Assembly: GCA_036971475.1 (NCBI GenBank)
Contig: JBAIZL010000006.1
Location: 547,501-611,500, forward strand
Direction of reading: 5' to 3'
From: Prosapia bicincta
Taxonomy: Eukaryota > Arthropoda > Insecta > Hemiptera > Cercopidae
DNA length: 64,000 nucleotides
The stretch's first letter is position 1; each line of letters begins with the position of its first letter. A model generated the notes under the pieces. It was not told the origin of the DNA, searched no databases, and saw nothing but the letters and a program-made list of their open reading frames with translations. Below are positions 22,856 to 33,450 of this stretch, piece by piece. The position numbers and the translations under genes were made by a program.

Positions 22856-23015
22856 TCATTAATGTTACAAGTAGCTAAAAAAGCAAGTGTTTTAAAAAGA
22901 CGAAAATCACGCAACAAAATGGAACCACCACCACCTCCTCCTCCTTCATCTGATTGTAATAATCGAAAAGATAGTGAAGGGGATGTCGTCTTCTACATTG
23001 AAGAACCCAGAGCAG
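22856..23015 (+). CDS. KCNQ1: KCNQ1-like exon: helix A-B linker, polyproline
   Basis: 160 nt, starting in phase 0 after TTTTCAG and ending one base into a codon before GTAATG. It encodes SLMLQVAKKASVLKRRKSRN, a strongly basic stretch, then KMEPPPPPPPSSD with seven prolines, and an acidic end (DSEGDVVFYIEEPRA). This is the variable linker between calmodulin-binding helices A and B and is expected to be disordered. RRKS is a candidate basophilic kinase site, but this is a pattern match only. Confidence 0.85.
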
Positions 23016-23760
23016 GTAATGTAAAATGTATGTAGATCAAGTTCAGGTTAGTTATAAATATCACTTTAGTTGGTTACATATATAACTCTGCAATATGTCT
23101 AGTTAGGTACCACATTTTTTTAGAAAGTGTTCTAATAAAAATCTATTTCATAATTCTATCTTAAAATCTTCATGCAGGAATACAAGTGCTAAATAGATTA
23201 GTAGATCTGATAAGGCTAAAATCTTATTTGAGATTTTTTGGAACGACCAAGAGACTGTCAGATTAACAGACTTACCTTGCTAAAAGTTCCATCCGTAATC
23301 TTAAAATAAACACAGATGAACATGAAAACACTAAAATAATTATATATTTTGGATCAACTATGTTCTTTGTCATAAGGATATCAAGGATTTCTAACATGGA
23401 TTCCATTGCCACAAATCCATTTTATGAATAAAAACACATGTATTTTCAACATATGTCGTTTATTGAAACTGAGCCATTAAAACATTGATAAAATCACATT
23501 TATAGTAGCTGGGGTGTCTATTTACAGTATAAATATAGTTGTATATGAGACAGAATTTGTTTACACTCTAGTTTTAAGTACAAAATATTTACAAAACCAA
23601 TTATAATTCTAACACTTGTAACAAGTATGTCTTTGATGAGTCCAAATAATTTTCCAGTCAGCTTATTATCTTCAAAGCTAAACACATGGATGTACTTTCT
23701 CTCTAGTTTATAATTTCTCTTTTACAAGAAACTTTTTTTTAGTTTAAACTTTAATCAATT
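23016..23760. other. Intron sequence without recognised elements
   Basis: Start of the longest intron in the window (about 5.3 kb). No repeat family was recognised in this part. Confidence 0.4.
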
Positions 23761-23769
23761 CCCAGATTA

Positions 23770-24320
23770 CTTTTATTCTAAAAACTGAAGATCGGGATTT
23801 TTGTGCTTTACAAAAATTGCAAAGCACCCACAAGACCCACTGTGGCAACACCTACGTTCTTTGGCAATCTCTAATTTTTCTCATTAAATAAAGGATAGAC
23901 GCCTGGTTTTTCCTACTTTGATGAAATGAGTTAGACTATTGCTAGGAAATTGAAAATTATAATCCTAAATTGTTCAACTACTTTGTAAAATGGTTATTAC
24001 AATTTTCAGGGATCTTTCTATAGTTTTCATACTTTGAACAATCACATACATACAAAATTTGTCTATAAATGGAAAACAGTGTACGAGAGACAGTATGTTA
24101 TTAGAGATTTTTAATATGTTACATGCTGGACACTGTTATCTAGTTCGTATTGATCAGAAATTGTACCTCCAATATGGACATGAAAACCTGCTAGAAAGAA
24201 TATTTCTGATGAAGGAAAGAGTTTTGCCTTGTAGGCACAAAATTCCTTTTTCCAAGCCACATCCTAAGCCTTCTCAAGATTGAAGAAAATAGCAACAAGT
24301 GTTTGACACACCATAAAGCC
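23770..24320 (-). pseudogene. LINE (Jockey-like) reverse transcriptase fragment, antisense in intron
   Basis: The - strand reads, across several frames, LVAIFFNLEKA (RT motif with the AVFFDLEKAYD form), then FIRNILSSRF, GGTISDQYELDNSV, NNILSLV, MKTIERSLKIVI, HFIKVGKTRRLS and EKLEIAKE. These fall in the right order for a Jockey/CR1-type reverse transcriptase from motif 3 to after the catalytic box. Stops and frameshifts are frequent, so it is long dead. It is antisense to the KCNQ1-like gene. Confidence 0.6.
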
Positions 24321-24329
24321 ATTTTGTAC

Positions 24330-25525
24330 ATCTGAATCTAAAGAACCAAACAATGATTGATAAACATCCTTGTCTGAATCTATAGTGTGGACCATGTAAC
24401 CGTGCACTTGGCCTTGCGAGATGTCTCGTGCACTACCACTTCTTAAAACATGTTACATATTCAGAATGTTCTATACATCAACACTTCTATATCCGATATG
24501 TCTACATATTTCAAGATTGTTAGTTATTTCCCGCAGAAGCTAATTTATCATAGAATTTATCTAATATCTACCGTCTCATGCAAGTCAGCTTTTGGACAGT
24601 CCTTATCATGTTTGTAGGAAAGTATTTATACTGACCCTCTACCTCCCGTCACGCCTACTACGATCTCTGAAGGCTAAGTGCACAATTATGTGATTAACAC
24701 CTACAGTTCAATGTAAAGAAAGTCATGGTTTCTAAATGATAGATAATTAACTGATTGATTCAGTAGTTTGTATAGTGGCCTTGTTAAAGATATAATAGGT
24801 AGATAATTATTTAATTTGCTAAGAAATATAAAACAAAATCTAAATTTAAGAAATATATGTACCCAGACTACGAGTTACCTTTCAATAATAACGTTTTTTA
24901 AATAAGATTACAGATAGTTGATAATATATATTAGTAATCCACATGCTTACAGCAATTTTTTCATGTATACTACGAAATTTTCACCAAATAAAATTAATAT
25001 TATTTTAAAACATAATTTAAAGTCTTGAAGTTATAAAACTGCTGAACCCTTTAGGGTTTTAATACTACTTCACTTAATTCATGGACTTTAATACTGTAAT
25101 CAGTAAATGTAAACATGTTTAACTTTAAAAATGTCAACAACATAATGAAATGACAATTTATGCCTAAAAAACTAACAATTCCTGAAGTAAGATTTTCCTA
25201 TTTTGAATTGTTACACTCAAATGTAAAGAAAAAAATAAAAGTAATGTTTTTAGAAAAGGTTTTAATACTAATAAAAAAACATAACCATATATTGTCTGTG
25301 GATACATTGTTGTACATGATGTTTGTAACTTTATCATTTCCAGTAAGTCTTATTTCGTTTAATAAAAATGTTTAATTATTGTGACCATTGCATGATTGGA
25401 AAAATCAAGCTATTGGAATTTAAATTTTAATAAGTTAGTAAAATTCATTAAAATTTAAAGTTTTTATTACATTAATTATTAACTTGCCAAAATTATAATT
25501 CAACAAAAACACTTGTAAATATTCT
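24330..25525. other. Intron sequence without recognised elements
   Basis: AT-rich intron DNA with no assigned feature. Confidence 0.4.
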
Positions 25526-25529
25526 ACAA

Positions 25530-25740
25530 CTTCTACAAAAGGATGGTCATTTCGAGAGATGTGTCCCATTGTCAACTCGGACCGTCCGATCCCATTGACG
25601 GTCTGAGTTGACATGGGACACATCTCCCGAAACAGCTTTCCTCAACAAATATAAGTAAGTGCTACTATAGGCAAGTTATAAAATATTTACAAGTGTTTCA
25701 GTGAAAACTAGTAGCTCACTTGAAGATGGATTCATCTAAT
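25530..25740. repeat. Penelope-like terminal hairpin
   Basis: The two arms around 25590 are inverted copies (GATGTGTCCCATTGTCAACT against AGTTGACATGGGACACATC). The right side continues CTCCCGAAACAGC, then CCTCAACAA, AAGTGCTACTATAGGCAAG and CTAGTAGCTCACTTGAAGAT. The same order is seen next to the Penelope-like coding remnant at 55060-55195. This copy keeps only the terminal parts. Confidence 0.65.
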
Positions 25741-26589
25741 ATATAATTTAAGTTAAATATGAAAATCCTATTAAGATGAAATATTTGTTATTATATTAGG
25801 TGATCTTAATCTGTGTCTCAGTCATGAATATCCCTTGGTGAAATATTTCTTCTCAAAGTGTTTTTCAAAGATTTAATTAAATTATAATTTTGCCAAGTTG
25901 TTAACTAGTGTAGTAAAGCGTTGAAGTTTCACCAATCAATAATAATCCATGAATAAAATTTAAAGTGGGTATTTATATTCTAAAAACAAAAACAAAAATT
26001 TTAAAATGTTTCAAGAGCATAAGTAGTAGACAATTAAAACATTTTATCTTAAGAGAATCATGAAAACCTTAAGACAAGTAAAAGTTTTCTTTGTACTGGG
26101 CAAATGCAATTTTCTTTCAATAACAACAAAAAACCATTACAAATTCTCTAAAAATTCAAAATACAGCATGCCATGGGGCATCTAAGAGTAGATGTCTATT
26201 TACTGTGATTGAGAAATTTAACACTATATACATTTGCTAGGCCTATAAAGTCTTTCTGGTATAAAAAATAATGGTTTGTAACTTATCGGTCTACAAGATT
26301 ATATCAGTATTTACAACTTCTGTAGTAAGCAGTAGCTAGGTCATTGACCCTACAGAGAACTGCCCCTAGAAGTAGTTATTAAAGAAAATGATGTTTGTAA
26401 GCATTTTGCTCTTGAAAAAGTTTGAAAAAAACAATTGCATAGCATTAGTACATCTAAGGCTCATTGGCCATATATTAGTATGGTTCAACAAAAATTAATA
26501 TGGTGGTTTTTGGTTGATATAGTGTACAAAAGATGCCATTGGTACAGACGAGAAAAAATAACATGGATATTTATTTTCAACTACATATA

Positions 26590-27601
26590 TAGTAGAGCCT
26601 CGAAATTCCGAGTCTAGATTTTCTGAGCTTCCGTTAAATTCAAGCTATTTCTATTACTATTTTATCTATTTGAAACAAAATTCAAATTATTTACTGTTAG
26701 ACAATGCACAGTAGCATCCCGATGATGATCAACTGTGGTCTTATCATATCCCTGCTTTACTTCTACCTGCAAATGTTGTTACAAGCCTAGTCCAGCCAAT
26801 ACATCGGAGTGTTCTGGCTGGAATGTATGAAAAAATAAATACAGAATTCATCTTTTACAATCTCTCTTAGAAGCGACTGAATGGGAAGAAATCACTTTAG
26901 GCTTTCTAAAAGAAATTATAGTTAAGAAAGTTGTGTACTGGATAGCCGACTCATGGAATGAAATTAAAGAAGAAGCATTAAGTCGTGGAATAAAATCCTG
27001 AGTCATAATGAAACTGTTGACTGTGTTATTGATCCACAAGAAGAAACAGATTTGTCATTTCTTATGAAGAAGCTTCCAGGTTATAAGAATTCCGATGGTA
27101 GGGCGGACATCAATGGATGAATAAGGACGAACTATTTGAGATAACAGATGTTTTGATTATTGAAATGGTGTTTTGGGTACTACTGGAGGCAGTGATGACG
27201 AGAATAAAGATGGCGGTTTGTAGGAGACAACACAAGAGAAATTAGTCACTGAAAATGAACGACCGCCTTGGAAAATGCACAACTCTATATTGAACAGCAG
27301 ACAAACACCACACCAACAGATGTGCTTCTGCTAAGACGTATTTGATAAGCAGGCGTAGAAGACATATAACAACTTTTACATGAATGTAGCAACCATGATG
27401 AACAATTTATTCCAAAGAAACTTTAATTTATATAAGTATAGTAATCAATAAAGTTCTATGAACTTATTTTGTAAATTCTAATTCTTAATTATAGTATTAA
27501 GGTTTATTAGAACCCATACTTTTCTAATGTACAAAAATCTATTTCCGTGTAATCTGAGGAGGTCTCGGTCCCATCTACCTCGAATTATCAAGACATTACT
27601 G
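26590..27601 (+). mobile_element. Tigger element with transposase remnant (intronic)
   Basis: Flanked by TA. The left end reads TAGTAGAGCCTCGAAATTCC, and the right end, inverted, CAGTAATGTCTTGATAATTC. Inside, + strand frames read NVVTSLVQPIHRSVLAGMYE, then LQSLLEATEWEEITLGFLKE and VKKVVYWIADSWNEIKEEAL, the C-terminal half of a Tigger/jerky transposase (third catalytic residue region and after). Multiple frameshifts. Confidence 0.75.
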
Positions 27602-27609
27602 TATTCTTG

Positions 27610-27760
27610 TTGTTCAATGCCATAACTTGAGTTGTAGTCTAAGTTAACAACAATGGGATACATTTCCCGAAACAGCTTTCCTTATTCAACAGTAAAAGTA
27701 AAGTTCGGATAGCCATTAAATTATTATTTAAGTGATTAAATAAAAGTAAGTATTACTGTG
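27610..27760. repeat. Composite fragment of two foldback families
   Basis: TTTCCCGAAACAGCTTTCC (as in the Penelope-like hairpin at 25620) is joined within about 20 bp to AGTTCGGATAGCCAT and TTTAAGTGATTAA (as in the foldback at 31393-31716). It shows that the two terminal sequences occur in one element or recombined. Confidence 0.5.
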
Positions 27761-27880
27761 GCAACTATGACGTAATAATATGTATACCAAATGTTATAAC
27801 TACATAAATTAACTGTTACATAGTGTTTAATCTACATAAATAAAACCTCTATACCACAAATAACTGTATCATTCATTTAA

Positions 27881-27924
27881 CACCTTATGTACATTTTGAT
27901 TGCACATGAATCACCCTCAGAGCT
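27881..27924 (-). ncRNA. Hammerhead-ribozyme-like motif, left arm, second copy
   Basis: Read on the - strand: helix I AGCU, core CUGAGGG (A9 changed to G), helix II GAUU/AAUC, AAAA for GAAA (G12 to A), palindromic AUGUACAU, cleavage-site A, then AGGU. Helix I pairs in three of four positions. Two core substitutions make activity unlikely. Confidence 0.4.
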
Positions 27925-28012
27925 AATTCACAAAACAATCTCTTATTGTTTTGTAATGAGTTTGATTGTAACTCTGAATCAAAACGAAACTAGTGAGTTT
28001 GTTTTGTAAATT

Positions 28013-28055
28013 ACCTCTGACGATGATTGCTGTCCAATCTAAATGTACATAAGGT
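28013..28055 (+). ncRNA. Hammerhead-ribozyme-like motif, right arm, second copy (best helix I)
   Basis: In order: helix I ACCU, core CUGACGA, U, helix II GAUUG/CAAUC (five bp, loop CUGUC), UAAA where GAAA is expected, palindromic helix III AUGUACAU, cleavage-site A, helix I AGGU. Helix I, the CUGANGA box, helix II and helix III all fit. The single core defect is G12 to U. One extra base lies between A9 and helix II, as in the 8 kb family. It is sense to the KCNQ1-like pre-mRNA. Confidence 0.5.
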
Positions 28056-28361
28056 GTTAAATGAATGATAAAGTTATTTGTGGTTCAAAGGTTTTATTTA
28101 TTTAAATTAATCAAATAATATAGTGCAAAATTATTAGCTCGATTTAAAGATTGAATCCAATAAACTTTAAGATGAAATTTTTTTTGCTCAAATTACTCTG
28201 TTAAGTTCAAGTTTATAATATATTTATTTAAAATTAATTTAAGTCGACCTTAACCTTAAAAAGTTTTATTAAAATTATGCTTCTAATCATTTCAAACAAA
28301 CATAATTTTAGTAAAACTAATATTTACTGCAAACATCAGCATTTAAAATTAATTGTTTTAG

Positions 28362-28488
28362 GTACTCCGAATCGCATAAGACGAGAAGGTGTTGGTCCTG
28401 GAAGAGGGTTTGCTAGTCAAACAAGTAGCGTCACAGAAGTGGCCAGTGATGAAATGGATATTGAAGTAGAACCAGAGAGAGTTACAAC
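28362..28488 (+). CDS. KCNQ1: KCNQ1-like exon: linker before helix B
   Basis: 127 nt; the first two bases complete a Gly codon from the previous exon, and the exon ends two bases into a Thr codon before GTATGT. It encodes GTPNRIRREGVGPGRGFASQ, then TSSVTEVASDEMDIEVEPER. The stretch is acidic and serine/threonine-rich and is part of the variable linker between helices A and B. The acceptor is TTGTTTTAG. Phase agreement on both sides supports the exon. Confidence 0.85.
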
Positions 28489-28799
28489 GTATGTAAAGTT
28501 TTTATTCCCTGGTGAATAATTAAATTTTATCCATCATTGTCAAATACAACAAGATTTGTGTTAAACAACAGTAAAAATAATAAAAATTTAATATTCAGCA
28601 AATAAAATTTAAAAAATAAAAATTACATCACTAAAATAAATAAATATATACCAATAACAAGGAATATAAAACAATATATAATTAAAAATAAATATTTACC
28701 AATAAATATATTATAGTAAATATTTTAGACTAAAATATTGTAAAAATACATCTTTAACAATAAATATGTTAATGAATATTTAACAACAAATTACACACC

Positions 28800-28945
28800 C
28801 AGACAGATAGATAGTTAGACAGACAGATAGATAGATAGATAGATAGACAGATAGGTAAATAGATAAACAGATAAATATATAGATAGATAGGTAGGTAGAT
28901 AGATAGATAGATAGGAAGGGGGGAGAGAGAAAGAGAGAACAATAA
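28800..28945. repeat. (GATA)n-type tetranucleotide repeat
   Basis: Imperfect GATA/GACA units, ending in a short GGAAGGGGGGAGAGAG stretch. It lies in the intron after the linker exon. Confidence 0.9.
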
Positions 28946-29019
28946 ATCTAATTGAAATAAATAACAATGGTAATATATTTAATAAATATTCAAATTATAT
29001 TTTATATAGAGAGATTAAA

Positions 29020-29830
29020 AAAGATTATAAATACACAAAAATTTAATTTTATTGAATGCATTAAAGAGGATTTGAGTAAATTTAAGTGAACTAACCAAAT
29101 CCATGACACAGTCAATGATAACCTTTAAACTCTCTCCAAGATTAAAATGTTGACAGACATTGGTGAAACCTTTACATTCAGGTGTATATACCTGCATATG
29201 ATGGCACCTCCATAGAACTGATATAATTGTAGATCCTCATGAGGAATCAAATATCCATGAATTAAAAACTCCTCTCTATGATTTAATCGAACCAAAGACC
29301 TCCATGGACAGTCAGTATAAATAATTTCCCTTACCCTATTGTGATCCTCATATTCTTCATTTCAATCAGTGAATAATAAATGTTTTAGAAAACATAAATA
29401 ATCAGACACCATGGCACGAAGTGTAGATGACACCATACTTGTGGGGATCTGAGCTGCTTCATCTGCTTTTATCTTTCCAATTATTCCACAGTGACCAGAA
29501 ACCTAGAATAATCATATTTCAACACCCTTTAATTGAAGATTGAGTACTATACACAAAATATCCCCAACTAAATGGTTTGTAGAGAACACATCCTGAACAG
29601 CACTTTTAGAAATAAAACACAAGAGATAAGTAGGAAGATCCATATTTAAATAGAGTTAATACTTTAAGATTGGCAAAGAGATCCTCTGTGAAAACACTAA
29701 ATGTTGAGGCCAATTCTTTTGTGTAGGGTCGCCCTGATATATAAAACTTTCAGGTGTTTAGTTTTTCTCCTTAACTCAGCTGTGTAGGCATCAGTTAATC
29801 TTGTCCCCTATGGAGACTCCCTGACCAAGG
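29020..29830 (-). pseudogene. LINE ORF2 C-terminal remnant (RNase H and tail)
   Basis: The - strand reads, with shifts, FSVFTEDLFANLKVLTLFKY, then VSGHCGIIGKIKADEAAQ (RNase H box of the HCGIxGNExAD form), RSLVRLNHREEFLIHGYL, PHEDLQLYQFYGGAI and VNVCQHFNLGES-like tail words. This is the order of the C-terminal half of a Jockey/CR1-type ORF2. Many stops. Like the 24 kb fragment it is antisense to the host gene, but it is a separate insertion. Confidence 0.5.
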
Positions 29831-30403
29831 GCTAAAGTAACTAGAAGAACAACAACCATGCTTATGTATTTGGCCGATTACATTCACAACAGCATCTTAG
29901 ATCAAAGTATACTAAGCAGATCTGATCATTTTAGCACTCTACACATAACTATTTTGACAAATCAAAATCCCTATATTTTGGTGTAGGTGTCCATACCTAA
30001 AGTAGTGTTATCAATTTATATATGCGGATATGTGTATGAATGCGGATGTTATTGAAGTTTGTATTGTCAATGATGTTATGTTAGACTGGGGTACTGCGAG
30101 GGACGCCAAACCCCTCTTAGTAGGTGAAGCTAGTTCAAACCCTCCTACAGGTAATGATTGTAAAGGTTTAATACAAGTACCTTATTGTAATTATTACTTG
30201 ACATTTACAATTTCGCAAATTATTAGGAAACTCAAATCATAATAGTTGTCATTTATATTTTCTTCGGAATACTTACATTAACACTATCATTTAAATATAA
30301 TTTTTTTAATGTATGTATAGTTCTAAAATGACCACTAAAAACAATTAAACATAGACGATTTACTATTACTATATGATTTACTAATAAATATTTTTTTTTC
30401 CAG

Positions 30404-30560
30404 GTTAACAGAAGTTCATAAAAATGCTATTCGTGCCATTCGCAAGATAAAGTATTTCGTAGCAAGGCGGAAATTTCAACAAGCACGTAAGCCATATGAT
30501 GTCAGGGATGTTATAGAACAATATAGCCAAGGTCATTTAAATATGATGGTTAGAATAAAA
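30404..30560 (+). CDS. KCNQ1: KCNQ1-like exon: helix B and start of helix C
   Basis: 157 nt, one base completing a Thr codon and then 52 codons, ending in phase 0 before GTAAGT. It encodes [20 protein letters not shown], the calmodulin-binding helix B, then [20 protein letters not shown] and [12 protein letters not shown], the start of helix C. The [18 protein letters not shown] block is the most conserved cytoplasmic part of the Kv7 family and belongs to the subunit assembly domain. Confidence 0.95.
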
Positions 30561-31392
30561 GTAAGTTATTAGAATCTGAAACCAACTCTTTATGAATATT
30601 CTATTCTCTGAAAGTTTGGTTTTATCTATAATGGGAAACAATTATTATATTTATTTATATTAAATACAAATATCCTGAAAAATTTCCAGCTGTAAATGCT
30701 ATAGTACAAACGTTGCTTGTGAAGACGGGTAATAATTAATTCATAATGAACACCAATTTATACAATAAGAAGGAACAGCTAGTCAACACAACTTTGTAAG
30801 CTAAACAGAGAAACAATGCTCCCTAATAATGAAATATTTTTTGTTGCATTAAATGCTCTAATGGGTATTGCGTTCTTAATTCATTTTCACATTATTTTTA
30901 ATTAATTTTCCCCCATATTTTTTGTCAAAGTGTAAATTCTTCTTTCCACACCCTACTTTAGTCATAATTTTTCTTCTTTGTGTCTCCTTCCACTCTGTCC
31001 AATATTGTCCTGTTTAACTTAATTTCATCTCTAATCATTACCAAGTGAGATTCTGTTCTCTACCTTTTTATGGCATATCCCTCTTATCAGACAATCTCTT
31101 TAAACAAATTTTATTCGAATTCATTTCATGTAGCTTTTTACCAGTTTCAATGATTACCTTAACCATCTTTATATAGCATTAATTATATCTATAGTTTTGT
31201 TTCTGATTAACACATTATGTTTAGGAGACAAGGTATTTGAAATTTCTGTTTGTTTTATTTTAAGTCAGCTTTTTAAATCGATATAACTTTATACGTGAGA
31301 ATTATCGGTGTAATTGTAGTGGTAACTTTTACATTGTTTTTAACCAACATTATTTCTTGAATTTTGTAGTCCATTACGTTCGGTGAATCTTA

Positions 31393-31716
31393 TTAATCAC
31401 TTAAACAGTAGTTTATGACTATCCGAACTAAAATTTTGTAATTTTTTTTAAAACTTACTGAGAAGAAATTTACAGACACACAAAAAACACAAAGTACAAA
31501 CATATTAAACAACAAATGCAATTCAAATCACACATACTCTTTGATACTATCGAAAACCTACCTTTAAAACCGTCACCGCTTAACCCGAAATCTCCAAGCA
31601 GAAGACACTGATGAACATCGGCACATAGCGATCAAAAACGTTCTATCTCAGTAAGTTTTAAAAAAATTTACAACATTTTAGTTCGGATAGCCATAAACTA
31701 TTGTTTAAGTGATTAA
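31393..31716. mobile_element. Foldback element (324 bp) in intron
   Basis: Terminal arms of about 70 bp are inverse copies (TTAATCACTTAAACAGTAGT and GACTATCCGAACTAAAATTT on the left; inverse on the right, ending TTTAAGTGATTAA). The interior has a CUGAUGA box at 31608-31614 followed by AUCG/CGAU and AAAAACG, a weak hammerhead candidate. No coding capacity. A single arm also occurs near 27695. Confidence 0.65.
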
Positions 31717-31942
31717 CATTATTTCATTTGTTTTTTTCTGATTTAATCTATTATTATTTATTCTTTTTATTATTTTGTTAAAACTTCTGTTTTGTTAAAT
31801 TCAATTTAAAATATCTTATTCATCCTATTTCTATTCTCTGAAACTAAATAATAATTTTAACATTTTTTTTTACAAAAGTGTTTTTAAGATTTTTTTTAGG
31901 AATACTCAAATTTCTAGTAATACATGTATATATACTTTTAAG

Positions 31943-32065
31943 GAGTTACAACGAAGGTTGGATCAGACACTAGGAAAGCCAGGCAGTTATTTAGCAGGCA
32001 TTGACAGAGCTGGAAATGTAAAACCCATGACAATAGGCGCAAGACTTTACAGGGTTGAGCAACAG
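31943..32065 (+). CDS. KCNQ1: KCNQ1-like exon: helix C
   Basis: 123 nt, 41 codons, phase 0 at both ends, between TACTTTTAAG and GTGAGG. It encodes ELQRRLDQTLGKPGSYLAGI, the rest of helix C with its heptad pattern, and DRAGNVKPMTIGARLYRVEQ, the linker to helix D. TIGARL is the conserved entry of helix D in Kv7 channels. Confidence 0.93.
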
Positions 32066-33159
32066 GTGAGGTGTAGTTATTTGTAGCATTTGTTGCATGC
32101 CGCCCAGATCTGGGTGACTGCCTCTAATCCAAGAAGAGGCCACCTAGAAACGGGTGGAATTACTGGACTTCGTTTACTATATTAATCAGTCATTAGCTCA
32201 AAATAAATGTTTTACTTTTACTAAATGTAATTTTCAATTAATTACAATAATGACTTGCAAATACATATTTACAGCACCTTAAAGTATATGTAGCCTACCA
32301 GTAATTTTTCAAAAGCTTAATTATAATTTTAGCAAGTCTTTTTATTGGGTTTAAAGGTAAATATTTCAATAATTCATCATGGATAACAAAATCCATCATC
32401 AAATTTTATATTTGAAAAATATATCTACTTGAAATTAAAACATAAAATACCTTATTCTACAAAATGTAGAAGGTATAGAATGTATTTTTATATAGTTTAA
32501 TACACAGCTACATTCAACAAACAAACAAAAAATGGACCAGGCACTTGGGGAAGTCCCGACAGAAGTGATAACAAAATAGAGCTTTAGTTTCCAAATGTTT
32601 CAACAAAAACCACTAATATTATAAATTTGTACATTTTGTATTTAATTTTTTCATTTTAATTTGAGGAATATATTTAATAAAGACTCATATTTATTACAGT
32701 TATTATTAAAATAATGTAGGAAACAAAAAAACACCTATTAGATGTTCACTGAATACAAATTTGTTTAACAATTCAAATCACTCCTTTAAAAAGTATAAGA
32801 CGCCTAAAAATGTATTCTTTTCCAAATTTTGTTTAAAAATACATAGCTTATTATTATCGTTATATTTAATTATTTGTATTGAGATTTATTATAATTTAAA
32901 TAAATTAGCATATTTAATAATTGATCAAAACTATTTGATAATAACCTATGCTAAAACAGCTATTCTACAACATAACCTATAACATAAAATCAGCTGTTAC
33001 ATGAAATCATATGTTGTAAGGTATATGCTGTAAGGTATGGGTTTCAGAAATAGCGTGACGAGAAAGCAATGTTTAATCTCATTTTGTTCTGGTGTTGAAG
33101 TTGTCACTTCAAAAAGTGTATTTTTAGAAATGATTTGAAATTATTTATTTTTGTTTCAG
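32066..33159. other. Last intron, no recognised elements
   Basis: AT-rich, ending in TTGTTTCAG. No repeat family was recognised. Confidence 0.5.
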
Positions 33160-33261
33160 TTGTCAATAATGGATAAAAAATTAGACCAGTTGGTATATAT
33201 TGCTAACACACAGCAAGCACATCACAGAATGTCCACACCTGCAGTTGAAGAACAAGTCTGA
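33160..33261 (+). CDS. KCNQ1: KCNQ1-like last coding exon: helix D and stop
   Basis: 102 nt: 33 codons and TGA. It encodes LSIMDKKLDQLVYIANTQQA, the tetramerisation coiled coil (helix D), and a short tail HHRMSTPAVEEQV. The tail is much shorter than the roughly 60-residue tail I remember for vertebrate KCNQ1. The last residues EQV fit the loose class III PDZ pattern (acidic-x-hydrophobic), which is only a pattern match. Confidence 0.92.
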   Translation: MSIMDKKLDQLVYIANTQQAHHRMSTPAVEEQV

Positions 33262-33450
33262 AATACTAAATTAATGTAATATCTCTGGTAAACTCTTTAC
33301 AACATATATATACTACGTAAACGACTATAAGACAGGTCTTAACATCAAGACGTCAGGCATTTTTTGAAACATAATTTAATCTTTTCTTAATTGTTCTCTT
33401 TATAATCATATATTTTAATAAAATAGTGTTTTATTCTAAATTACATTCAT
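33262..33450 (+). promoter_or_regulatory. KCNQ1: 3' UTR with poly(A) signal
   Basis: AATAAA at 33417-33422 lies 156 nt after the stop and is followed by a T/GT-rich stretch (GTGTTTTATT). It is the first canonical hexamer downstream. Another AATAAA lies near 33643. Which one is used cannot be told from sequence. Confidence 0.5.

Larger units (their letters stand above)
27835..28104. mobile_element. Foldback element with hammerhead-like motifs, second copy
   Basis: Inverted repeat with arms of about 85 bp (ATAAATAAAACCTCTATACC on the left, inverse on the right) and a loop of about 100 bp. The family is the same as at 19464-19661: shared ACCACAAATAAC, CCTTATGTACATTT and GATTG words. It ends about 255 bp before the next KCNQ1-like exon. 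The loop itself has a smaller hairpin (AATTCACAAAACAA against TTGTTTTGTAAATT). Confidence 0.75.
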
